Shown here: piece by piece, positions 52,501 to 59,136 of the stretch
How positions within the stretch are numbered: the first letter of the stretch is position 1
Layout of the letters: each line of letters opens with the position of its first letter
Origin: Planctomycetota bacterium
GTDB lineage: Bacteria; Planctomycetota; UBA8742; UBA2392
Length of the DNA: 64,000 bases
Assembly: GCA_003576915.1 (NCBI GenBank)
Contig: QEVF01000003.1
Coordinates: forward strand, 49,737-113,736
Direction of reading: 5' to 3'
Notes under the pieces: generated by a model
Told to the model about the DNA's origin: nothing
Seen by the model: the letters and a program-made list of their open reading frames with translations, nothing else
The model's database searches: none
Translations under genes and position numbers: made by a program

Positions 52501-53674
52501 AGATGAAGCGCTGGATCATGCGCGATTCGTTGCCGCCGAAACTTGACCTGGTTTCCATGGCCGCCCAATGGCCCTTCTTGGCGCCGCGCAGGTGCTCGTA
52601 GCCGGTTTCAGCGTAATCATCGCTCTTGGGCTTGTCGGGCTTGGGCTGATCAGGCTTGGGTTCGTCAGGCTTGGGTTCGTCGGGCTTGGGCTGTTCAGGT
52701 TTGGGATCGTCGGGCTTGGGCTGTTCAGGCTTGGGTTCGTCGGGCTGGGGCTGTTCAGGCTGGGGCTGTTCGGGCTGGGGCTTCTTGCGCGTGTCCGGCC
52801 CGCCGACCTTGACGGCGATGTCATTGACGAAGTCATTCTGATCCAGTTTCAGCGCTGTCCGAAGTTGCGGCACGAAGAGGATTGCCGCGGCATCGGCCAC
52901 CAGGAACAGCAGGAAAAGAACCAGCAGCAAGGGGGCCTTGCTCTTCTTCTTGGCCGAGGGGGTGGAGGTGGCGGACACGGCCGCCTTGCGTCCGACGGGT
53001 ACCTTGCCCTTGCCGGGCAGCGGGGCTTCCTTTTTGTCGAGAGACTTCGTCTCCTTCTTTCCGGGCAACTTGCCCTTGGGGGCAAGTTTGCCCTTGCCGG
53101 GCAGTTTACCCTTGCCCGGCTTTTCCGATTCGGATTCGTCCTGTGGCACATCCGCCCCGGCCGGGGCTTCCTCGACGGCAGGCTCCGCGTCAAACGTTCC
53201 GGCCGGTGGAGCGGCGTCACTCACCGTGTCGCCTGACGCGGTCACCTCGCCCAGCATTTGGGCGCCGGGAACGGCGTCGCTGACCGTGTCGCCCGAGCTG
53301 ATGGTGTCGGTATGGGTGTCCCCGGAGGTCAGGTTCGTGGGGGCGTCGGCGGCGGTGTCCTGGCCGAAGTAGGCCGGCTCCGGTGGCAGGGCGGTATCGC
53401 CCAGACCCTCGATTTCCGTGGGGTTCATCGCCTCCATCCGGCCCGCGCCGGGCATCTTGCGGCCGGTGCCGCCGGAGTCCGGGGCGGCTTGCAGGCCCGG
53501 CTGGGTAGCCGCGCTGGCGGCAAGATCGTCGAAACTGTCCGAAGTCGGGGCGACCTCTCCTCCGCCGACGCGGAATACGCCCCCGCAGGCCTTGCACTTG
53601 ATGCGCTTGCCGAAAAGGTTGTCCGGAAGCGTGAATGACTTCTGGCAGTGGGGGCACTGGGTCTGGAGCGACAT
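49556..53674 (-). CDS. Zinc-ribbon membrane protein with four repeated extracytoplasmic domains and LamG-like end
   Basis: 1372 residues from the ATG at 53674. Domains in order: zinc ribbon at 7-30 (CPHC and CKAC), MJ0042/planctomycete type; acidic linker with three SGDT motifs (117-150); Lys/Gly/Pro-rich GKGKLPGK stretch (187-230); one membrane segment (248-269) with KKKSK before it, so the N-terminus is inside; a (KPEQP)n linker (297-350); four divergent units at about 352-535, 552-735, 738-915 and 939-1115, joined by PKPEEP linkers; a longer PKPEEP linker (1118-1160); and a C-terminal beta-rich LamG/DUF1080-like domain (1188-1372). No enzyme motif was recognised. Probably an envelope structural or sensing protein. 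Confidence 0.8.
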   Translation of the reverse strand: MSLQTQCPHCQKSFTLPDNLFGKRIKCKACGGVFRVGGGEVAPTSDSFDDLAASAATQPGLQAAPDSGGTGRKMPGAGRMEAMNPTEIEGLGDTALPPEPAYFGQDTAADAPTNLTSGDTHTDTISSGDTVSDAVPGAQMLGEVTASGDTVSDAAPPAGTFDAEPAVEEAPAGADVPQDESESEKPGKGKLPGKGKLAPKGKLPGKKETKSLDKKEAPLPGKGKVPVGRKAAVSATSTPSAKKKSKAPLLLVLFLLFLVADAAAILFVPQLRTALKLDQNDFVNDIAVKVGGPDTRKKPQPEQPQPEQPQPDEPKPEQPKPDDPKPEQPKPDEPKPDEPKPDQPKPDKPKSDDYAETGYEHLRGAKKGHWAAMETRSSFGGNESRMIQRFIFDRVEGDLAFLKVESWTFMANMAEPFKSESDMGNLPLKYKKPEGDQPSPEAEPKIEKGEETITLAGREWKCRRLKITTISGGKEVVTTMWIAKDKLSIPAVGMAGGGRATVRMEMKMGDDWSNSELIALGTDADAFTLPGASVEQPKPEQPKPEEPKPEDEWVETTIPGAAWLRNCQKGDWVLIETESNYGGQTSRNFAAYIFEGLEGDDAVLRMDTLTLSPGQDWFALPNPMKICTVDKKERVRKGESEAAPVTEEETISLNGREFLCEKSTMEVRGTTTRSWTVKDKTDPRQIGLAFGAGLVQSTSEGSAGSSTSKVIAWGEAAEDYKAKAPKPPEAEKPPEEDTVTVVIASPYRHLKFLEPGTWVIMVEDIKGHLLNDRAYTLIKFNGMDGDFALVSVETTLYATGRPAETSKEDLRLNTADDVRKYPKGEAPEPPKVPEITEEKLLLDGAEYECLKWTRDGEPLTRVWRIKNLNEPRALGLAGRKDLIGRGLVRVEVRDGELRNDCGVHKWGSAMETPEIPGAPDVEQPKPEEPKPEQPKPEEEWVEVVIPGAKWLADCKQGDWVLVEMHSKGSGFESKSWMRFLFVRLDGDDAVLLAEMHLDNGMSLPGTESRVRVTDKVERVKKGEGVRTQPDSSGEETLRLGDRDFACEWREDNIGGASHRLWTFKDKTDPRMIGLAGGGYGIAKSVSLGEEMGRASSTMVIAWGTEADDYKAKLPQKAEPKPEEPKPEEPKPEEPKPEEPKPEQPKPEEPKLPEPPVGKPEEPARLPENKWPPYEPKRPKEAVFGKPNDYFNEDFSNPRYDWKWLPAGVRMVKGSPQNPGAIEMDGNSSFHLGANVADCEVRLTIWRNMSEADRQKTGADAKGYEVHLRWTDANNYLALQVRGDGYYRIIKVSGGKTTTLVGDSRGDYMPIPRWNKDSEYDEIVLTLRKEFVGGTFNGHRLNTSSEAGGGLGQVGLRTFNGLALAIEKLDVNE
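50195..50323. repeat. 18-nt tandem repeats coding PKPEEP
   Basis: Tandem 18-nt units (complement of TTCGGGTTTAGGCTC and variants) encode EPKPEEPKPEEP between unit 4 and the LamG-like domain. Likely to vary in copy number between strains. Confidence 0.8.
52625..52780. repeat. Pro-rich tandem repeats coding KPEQP/KPDEP
   Basis: Ten 15-nt units (about nine more-or-less exact) encode the PQPEQPKPDEP linker after the membrane segment. The reading frame is preserved throughout. Confidence 0.8.
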
Positions 53675-53714
53675 GGGTCCTCCCGGCGCTGGGGCCGTAC
53701 GCTGAATGGTGGTG

Positions 53715-53720
53715 AGTCTA
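53715..53720 (-). promoter_or_regulatory. -10-like box upstream of the zinc-ribbon gene
   Basis: TAGACT preceded by GC on the minus strand, about 41 nt before the ATG. No good -35 at 16-18 nt spacing (TTGTGC occurs at 19 nt). Confidence 0.3.
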
Positions 53721-53799
53721 GCAGGCTCGGGCGAAAACCGCACAAACCGGTTTCCCCGCGCGAACCTGCTTCCGGGTCAAAGCGCGTCGCGGCCAGGCG

Positions 53800-54306
53800 C
53801 TAGCGAGACGGAATCAGTTCACCCGGCAGTTCCATCTTGCGGGTATCGAGGCCGCGCAGTTTCTCGGCCGGCCGCTCATGGAGCGAGATTTCATTGCCGG
53901 GGCCAAACGTGCGGGAGATGCGGTTGTAGCGAGCGGCCACGACGCCCAATTGGTCCTTGGCGCTTTCGCGCCGGCGCTGCTGAATCAGGTAAAGCAGACG
54001 GTCCGCCGAGCGGCGCAGGTCTTCGCACTGGGCCAGGAACTCGTGGTAATCGTTGGCGTCTTCCCCCGTGCGCAGGGGGTCAAACTTGGCAAGGTCGTTG
54101 GCATAGCCGACGAGGCGCTCGGCCTCCTGCTCGGCGAGATTGAACTGGTCGCCGATCAGGTGTTTGTCCACCAGGCCGATGTCGCGGGTCAGCCAGTCTG
54201 TCGTTTCCACGTAGCTGCGGGGCCGCTCGCTCGAAACGGTCTGTCTGGAAGAGGTGCAACCCGCCACCAACACGAAAAACGCTGCCACCAGAAGCAGTCG
54301 GCTCAT
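53800..54306 (-). CDS. Small lipoprotein, helical
   Basis: 168 residues. Signal peptide MSRLLLVAAFFVLVAGC with lipobox VAGC, so membrane-anchored after processing at Cys17. The rest is charged and helical (FNLAEQEAERLVGYANDLAKF; QCEDLRRSADRLLYLIQQRRRESAKDQLGVVAARYNRI), without recognised domains. It is encoded directly upstream of the zinc-ribbon repeat gene on the same strand and may be in its operon. Function unknown. Confidence 0.75.
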   Translation of the reverse strand: MSRLLLVAAFFVLVAGCTSSRQTVSSERPRSYVETTDWLTRDIGLVDKHLIGDQFNLAEQEAERLVGYANDLAKFDPLRTGEDANDYHEFLAQCEDLRRSADRLLYLIQQRRRESAKDQLGVVAARYNRISRTFGPGNEISLHERPAEKLRGLDTRKMELPGELIPSR

Positions 54307-54337
54307 AACAGGCTCATTGTGCTGCGGGGGATGAACG

Positions 54338-54365
54338 ACTCTAGCTTGGGCGCGTCAGGGTGCAA
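54338..54365 (-). promoter_or_regulatory. Possible promoter of the small lipoprotein gene
   Basis: On the minus strand: -35-like TTGCAC (54365-54360), 16-nt spacer, -10 TAGAGT (54343-54338) preceded by GC. Back-to-back with the plus-strand promoter at 54372-54400. Confidence 0.4.
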
Positions 54366-54371
54366 GCGGCG

Positions 54372-54400
54372 TTGACGGCCCTGTCACGCCACCCTAGCTT
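54372..54400 (+). promoter_or_regulatory. Possible promoter of the secreted duplicated-domain gene
   Basis: -35 TTGACG (54372-54377, five of six), 17-nt spacer, -10-like TAGCTT (54395-54400). A GAGGGAGA Shine-Dalgarno follows before the ATG at 54425. Confidence 0.45.
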
Positions 54401-54424
54401 CTGCCTATAGAGGGAGACACAGCC

Positions 54425-55921
54425 ATGCGAAAGATGGTCTGGTTGCTGTGCGTGCTGGTTTGCGGCGTGGCGCAGGCGGGCGTGGTCATTCCCGTGGAGA
54501 TGAAGTCAGGGGGGTGGGAGTTCGTCGCCCGTGCCCAGGCACCCGATTACACCGGTCCGGACTGCTTCAATCCGGCCTGGAAGCCCCTGGTCAAACCCGC
54601 GGGACCCGCGCTGATTCAGTGGCATGCGCCCCTGGCCCATGCCCGGCACGGCCGCCCCATCTCGGTGCGCGTTCTGCTGGGTGAGGACAACGGCTGGTAT
54701 GCCGCGGCCGCATCATCGCGCCTTTGGCTTTCTGGCAAGGGCGAGGGTCAGCGGGCGTTTCAGGCCGTATGTGCGCCAGACGTCACCCAGATGCTCGATG
54801 AAAACAGCGAATCTTACGGCCTGTGGCTTGCCGTGGAGTACCAGGACGGCACCCGCCTGCCGTTTTATGGCGCGGCCTTTCCGACGCTGGCCACGGCCGC
54901 CGACGGAAAAGTTGCAGCGGCCGACTGGTGTATGCGCGTGCCGGCGGGCTACGACCTGGCGGCAGCCCAGTCACGGGCCGGCAATCAACCCCAAAGCCTG
55001 GGACAGGGGCAAACCCGCGTCGTCACCCAAGGCCGCGTGACCGGCTTTATGGGCAGGGTTTGGACCTGGGAAAAGTGGATCGGCGTGGAGAAGGCGTCGG
55101 GCCCGGCCCTGATTTCGTGGCCCCGCGCCCAGGCTGACGCCGAGAACGGGAAAGTCGTGAAGTACATCGTGTACTTCGGGAGTACCGACGCCCTGCCTTT
55201 CAACGGAGACGCGGCCAGGTTGAAGCAGTGGCTGGAGCTCAAGGGCGAGGGCCAGTGGGGCTGGTGCCTGGAGTGCGCCCCGGACGTGACTCAGATTCTG
55301 GATACGAACACGGAGGGAGCCTGCCGGCTCTGGCTGGCCGTGGAGTTCGAGAGCGGCAAGCGCGTCGGCTATCAGGGGTCCCAATGCCCCAAGGTGGTGC
55401 CGTTCACGGAGAGCATGCGCAATCTGGTGGACAAGTCTGCGGCGAAGATGCCGCAGGGATACAAACCCGAGTCGGACAAGATGGACATCCGCGGGCGCCT
55501 GGGTGCCTACCTCAAGGTGGGGCGGCAGTGGACCCTTCGCATCACCAGCAAAGTCGTCAATGCGGGAGAGAACGTCAGTCTGGTCCGCACGGAGATACTC
55601 TCGGTCAGCGACGAAGAGGTGGAGTACCGCTACACCGAACTCGACGCCGCAGGCCAGCCCATTGCGGGAGTGGAACCCCAGAGCCTGAAGTTGCAGCTTC
55701 TGGTGCCCAGGCCGCGCGACCCCAAGCCGGAACCGGCGGCCACGGAGGAGACCATCACGGTGCAGGCCGGGACCTTTGACTGCCTGCGCACCGTGGTGGA
55801 GGGCATGGGAGCGAAGACCATCACGTGGATGAGCAAGCGCTTTCCAGGCCTGATCGTCAAGCAGGTGGTGACGGGCGAGACGACCGAACAGGTTCAGGAA
55901 CTCGTGGAGTTCAAGGAGTAG
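54425..55921 (+). CDS. Secreted protein with internal duplication and repeat-type C-terminal domain
   Basis: 498 residues. Signal peptide MRKMVWLLCVLVCGVAQA, cleavage near residue 18. Two copies of a roughly 100-residue module (about 58-155 and 225-325) share GPALIxW, LKGEGQ, CAPDVTQxLDxN and LWLAVExxxGxR. The C-terminal ~140 residues (about 360-498) contain TEETITVQAGTFDCLRTVVEG followed by TITWMSKRFPGLIVKQ, the same layout as the four units of the neighbouring zinc-ribbon protein. Function unknown; exported and possibly acting with that protein. Confidence 0.7.
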   Translation: MRKMVWLLCVLVCGVAQAGVVIPVEMKSGGWEFVARAQAPDYTGPDCFNPAWKPLVKPAGPALIQWHAPLAHARHGRPISVRVLLGEDNGWYAAAASSRLWLSGKGEGQRAFQAVCAPDVTQMLDENSESYGLWLAVEYQDGTRLPFYGAAFPTLATAADGKVAAADWCMRVPAGYDLAAAQSRAGNQPQSLGQGQTRVVTQGRVTGFMGRVWTWEKWIGVEKASGPALISWPRAQADAENGKVVKYIVYFGSTDALPFNGDAARLKQWLELKGEGQWGWCLECAPDVTQILDTNTEGACRLWLAVEFESGKRVGYQGSQCPKVVPFTESMRNLVDKSAAKMPQGYKPESDKMDIRGRLGAYLKVGRQWTLRITSKVVNAGENVSLVRTEILSVSDEEVEYRYTELDAAGQPIAGVEPQSLKLQLLVPRPRDPKPEPAATEETITVQAGTFDCLRTVVEGMGAKTITWMSKRFPGLIVKQVVTGETTEQVQELVEFKE

Positions 55922-55965
55922 GCGGGCTTGTGGCAGGGCAGCCCCTCAAACGCCCCGCGCCGGCG

Positions 55966-56736
55966 CTACTTGGTCTGTTTGAAGCGGGCGACGATGTCGG
56001 CAGCGCTCAAGTGATAACGGATGTCTTCAGGCTGGTAGACGCTGGCCACCGTGTGGTCCGCGTTCAGAAAGAAGACTGCGGGCCGCGCCCCCGTGGCCTC
56101 GGGGTCGCGCACGTTGAGGCCCTTGTGTTCAAGGTGGTAGATGCGAATCACCACTGCCTTGGGGTCGCTCAGCAGCACGAACTGGATGCCCGACTGGTCG
56201 GCGCCTTCCTTGAGGCTTTCGACAGAGTCGTTGGAAATGGCGACGATTTCTCCGCCGGCTTTGCGGATTTCATCGTACGCAGACTGCGCCACGCGCAGCT
56301 CCTTCACGCAAAACGGTCACCAGAAGCCGCGCGTGAAAATCAGCACGACCGGTTTGCCCTTGAGGTCAGAGAGTTTGAAGGTCTTGCCGGACTGATCCGG
56401 AAGCGAGAAATCCGCCACGGTCTGGCCCGTCTTCACGTCGGCGGGAGGCGGAATCATCCTGGTAGCCACCAGCATGAACCCGAACAGCCCCGCGCAGGCC
56501 AGCAGGCCGAGCACCATCAGGAAACCGGCGAGAAGCCGGCCCGCCTTGCCCTCGCCCAGCCGCAACGCCTGAATGCCGCCCCACAGAGCCCAGGCACCGC
56601 CCAGGGAGCCGGCAATCAGCTTGGGGACATCTCCCTCATCCAGGAAAGGGTAGTCGATGAGTGGGTAAGCCGCGCCGGCCCAGGCCACGGCAAGCAGACC
56701 AAGTCCGAGCAGGCAGATGAAGAGGGCGGTTTTCAC
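55966..56736 (-). CDS. Membrane AhpC/TSA-type redoxin, probable selenoprotein (in-frame TGA = Sec)
   Basis: Reads as one 256-residue frame if the TGA at 56319-56317 is decoded as selenocysteine. GTG start at 56736. Three membrane segments (about 4-23, 39-58, 68-91) are followed by a redoxin domain: ADFSLPDQSGKTFKLSDLKGKPVVLIFTRGFW, then TGA (residue 140), then PFC (Cys143) and VKELRVAQSAYDEI. AhpC/TSA proteins of this type normally have RGxWCPxC, so the TGA sits exactly at the peroxidatic/attacking cysteine, giving a U-x-x-C motif. Downstream similarity is unbroken (EIVAISNDSVESLKE; FVLLSDPK; RPAVFFLNADHTV). Alternatives: a nonsense mutation or sequencing error at that codon. No sel genes are in this window. 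Confidence 0.8.
56284..56298 (-). promoter_or_regulatory. Candidate SECIS stem-loop downstream of the in-frame TGA
   Basis: In the mRNA CTGCGC pairs with GCGCAG around the loop GTG. The loop begins 24 nt after the TGA, within the 16-37 nt distance reported for bacterial SECIS elements, and its first loop base is G, as the bacterial consensus requires. The stem is short (6 bp plus a G-U pair). Confidence 0.45.
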
Positions 56737-56775
56737 GGGGCCAGTTTGGAGTGGGGGCGGCGCAAACTCAAGGGC

Positions 56776-56808
56776 AAACGAAAGGGGCGGCGTCGCGCGC
56801 CGCCCCCT
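56776..56808 (-). terminator. Rho-independent terminator after the flotillin operon
   Basis: On the minus strand GGGGCGGCG pairs with CGCCGCCCC around a 5-nt loop and is followed by TTTCGTTT. It lies about 17 nt after the flotillin stop codon and before the redoxin gene. Confidence 0.75.
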
Positions 56809-56824
56809 TCGCCTGCGGGAATGC

Positions 56825-58429
56825 TCAGGCCTTGCCCTTGACGCGATCGACCGCGGCCTCCAGCGCTTCCTGAGAGACCGAGTCGGACTTCATGTTGCCC
56901 AGGAAGGCGGGCAGCTTGATCCCCGCCTGTTCGGCGAGTTCGTGAACCTGCGGCAGGCTTCCGATGAGGCTCGAGAGGAAGTTTGCCGTGCTGCCCTTGC
57001 CGTTGAGTCCCGAGCCCGAGTCCCAGACCGTGACCTTGTCGATCTTGAGGTTCTGGATGGCCTTGACTTGCTCGGCGACAATTTCCGGCATTTTCTCGAT
57101 CATCAGCAGAGTAGGCGCGATGTCCGGGCGCGATGCGCAGGCCTCCACCAGCCGGCGGTAGCCTTCGGCCTTGGCTTCGAGCACGGCCTTGACACCCTCG
57201 GCCTCGGCGTTGTAGCGGGCCAGGATGGCGTCTGCTTCGCCCTTGGCCTCGATGCGGCGCTTCTCGGCTTCGGCGGCCGCGTTGATCTCGACGGTGCGGC
57301 GCTCGATTTCCTGCTGGACGATGATTTCCTTTTCCAGCTTGGCCTGCTCGAGCATGCGCTCGGCCTCGAAAATGGCGCGCTGCGCTTCCGCCTTGGCTAC
57401 TTCGCCTTTCTGGCGGGCTTCGGCTTCGGCCTGCGCCAGGGTGGCGTTGCGCGCGGCAATGTTGGCCTTGGCGGTGTTTTCGCCGTCAATGGCCTGGGCT
57501 TCGAACGTGGCCTGGGCCACACGCCGGTTGCGCTCGGCTTCTTTCTTGCCCTTTTCTGTTTCGGCCACCTGCAGGGCGATGGTGATTTCCTGCTTGCGCT
57601 TGGCCTGGGCTTCGGCCTCGACGGTTTCGGCTTCGAGGTTGGCCAGGGCGATACGCTGGTCGCGCTCGGCCTTCTTCTTGCCTTCCGTGGCGATGGCGGT
57701 TTCGTTTGAAACAGCGATCACGCGTTCGCGGTTCTGCAGCGCTTCGCCCGCGGCGCCCGTCTTTTCCTGCTCGGCCACTTCGACCTTGGCCTTGTTGATG
57801 GCTTCAGCCGCCGCGCGCTTGCCGATGGCGTCGATGTAGCCTGACTCGTCGGTGATGTCGCGGATGTTCACGTTGATGGTTTCAAGGCCGATCTTGTGCA
57901 GCTCCGCGGCGACCTTGTCGTTGACCTCGGCGAGGAAGCGGTCGCGGTCCTGGTTGATTTCCTCGATGCTCAGCATCGCGATCACCTGGCGCAACTGGCC
58001 GATGATGATTTCACTCGCCTGCACCTGGATGGCGCGGTCGTCCAGCCCCAGCAGGCGCTCGGCGGCGGCCTGCATCAGCTGCGGCGCGGTGCCAATCGCA
58101 ATGGTGAAGGCCGCCGGAATGTTCACGCGGATGTTCTTTTTGGTCAGGGCGCCGCGCAGGTCCACGTCAATGTAGCGGGGCTCCAGGCCCAGATACGCGT
58201 AGTCCTGGATCAGCGGCCAGACCAGCGCCGCGCCGCCGTGGATACAACGGGCCGTGCCGCCGCCGACACCTTTGCCGAACACCACCAGAATCTTGTTGGA
58301 CGGGCAGCGCTTGTAGCGGTTGACCAGCAGCAGAACAAAGACCGCAAAGGCAGCCACAAGCAGGAAACCCAGAATGCCCAGGTATCCCTCCAGCTCCATG
58401 CCCAAGGGCAATAGACTCATCCCATTCAT
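56825..58429 (-). CDS. Flotillin (SPFH/Band 7 family)
   Basis: 534 residues. N-terminal membrane segment (about 15-37), SPFH domain (about 40-215: CPSNKILVVFGKGVGGGTARCIHGGAALVWPLIQDYAYLGLE), then a long Ala/Glu-rich coiled coil (about 215-440) with flotillin-type AEAE repeats, and a C-terminal part ending in RVKGKA. Flotillins scaffold membrane microdomains. Start at 58429; other ATGs occur at codons 4 and 11. It follows the NfeD-like gene by 31 nt and is the last gene of the operon. Confidence 0.93.
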   Translation of the reverse strand: MNGMSLLPLGMELEGYLGILGFLLVAAFAVFVLLLVNRYKRCPSNKILVVFGKGVGGGTARCIHGGAALVWPLIQDYAYLGLEPRYIDVDLRGALTKKNIRVNIPAAFTIAIGTAPQLMQAAAERLLGLDDRAIQVQASEIIIGQLRQVIAMLSIEEINQDRDRFLAEVNDKVAAELHKIGLETINVNIRDITDESGYIDAIGKRAAAEAINKAKVEVAEQEKTGAAGEALQNRERVIAVSNETAIATEGKKKAERDQRIALANLEAETVEAEAQAKRKQEITIALQVAETEKGKKEAERNRRVAQATFEAQAIDGENTAKANIAARNATLAQAEAEARQKGEVAKAEAQRAIFEAERMLEQAKLEKEIIVQQEIERRTVEINAAAEAEKRRIEAKGEADAILARYNAEAEGVKAVLEAKAEGYRRLVEACASRPDIAPTLLMIEKMPEIVAEQVKAIQNLKIDKVTVWDSGSGLNGKGSTANFLSSLIGSLPQVHELAEQAGIKLPAFLGNMKSDSVSQEALEAAVDRVKGKA

Positions 58430-58460
58430 GTTAGACCCCCTTGTTTGTTGGTGCGCAGCA

Positions 58461-59021
58461 TCACTCGGTTTCGCAAACGCGCAACGTTCTGTCGTCCAGT
58501 TTCTGCATGACGGCGATCTTCCTAAAGCTCTCGATGGCCGGCCCGTCGGAGACGGCGTCGAAGGTCAGCGTGCGGTTGTTGACCACGATCTGCACCTGCC
58601 CCTTGCCTTTGCCGCTCTCGGGCACACGCAGATAGCAGGTGCCCCTGAGTCCTTCAGGATTCACATTGCGGATGGTGCCGTCAGCCTCGAGCCTGCGCAG
58701 GGAATACATGCCCCACGAGATGGCCAAGGCCATGGCCAGACCCACCGCCGTTCCCGCCCCCAGCGCCAGGGGCGCAGGCCACTTCAGGGCGTCCAGAAAC
58801 ATCAGGCTGCTCCAGCCGCCGAACATGAAGAGGCTGATGAACATCTGGGTGCTGAGGAACTTGAACTGTGCCGCGCCCGCGGCGTCGTGGGCGAGGTCGC
58901 CCACATCATGGAACTCTCCGCCGTCAGCGCCGCCGCCGAAGAGCATGAGCAGCAGCTTGATGATGAACAGGGCCGACGACGTGATCGCAAGGAAGTAAAG
59001 GACGGTGATCAGCGTTTCCAT
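58461..59021 (-). CDS. NfeD/YuaF-like membrane protein, flotillin partner
   Basis: 186 residues from the ATG at 59021 (METLITVLYFLAITSSALFIIK). Membrane segments near 5-28, 56-75 and 84-105. The C-terminal part is OB-fold-like: GLRGTCYLRVPESGKGKGQVQIVVNNRTLTFDAVS, characteristic of NfeD/YuaF/YqiJ proteins encoded next to flotillins. A long in-frame upstream extension is low-complexity and was rejected. Confidence 0.82.
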   Translation of the reverse strand: METLITVLYFLAITSSALFIIKLLLMLFGGGADGGEFHDVGDLAHDAAGAAQFKFLSTQMFISLFMFGGWSSLMFLDALKWPAPLALGAGTAVGLAMALAISWGMYSLRRLEADGTIRNVNPEGLRGTCYLRVPESGKGKGQVQIVVNNRTLTFDAVSDGPAIESFRKIAVMQKLDDRTLRVCETE

Positions 59022-59136
59022 GTTCGCACTCCTTGGTTCTGGCAGGCGCCAGACCCTGCCGGTCAACGCCAAGAACCTACCAAAGGCCCGCGGCCAAGCC
59101 GACTCCAATTGGGGCCAGGATTTGTAGAACGACGGA

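Noticed and set aside
50195..52780. CRISPR-like or satellite repeats in the zinc-ribbon gene
   Set aside because: The units are 15-18 nt, in frame and encode Pro-rich linkers; there are no unique spacers.
55966..56736. Two separate genes: a small membrane protein (56317-56736) and a short redoxin fragment (55966-56307)
   Set aside because: They are in the same frame, joined by a single TGA at the catalytic cysteine position, and neither half has its own start signal or a complete domain. A single Sec-containing gene explains all of it.
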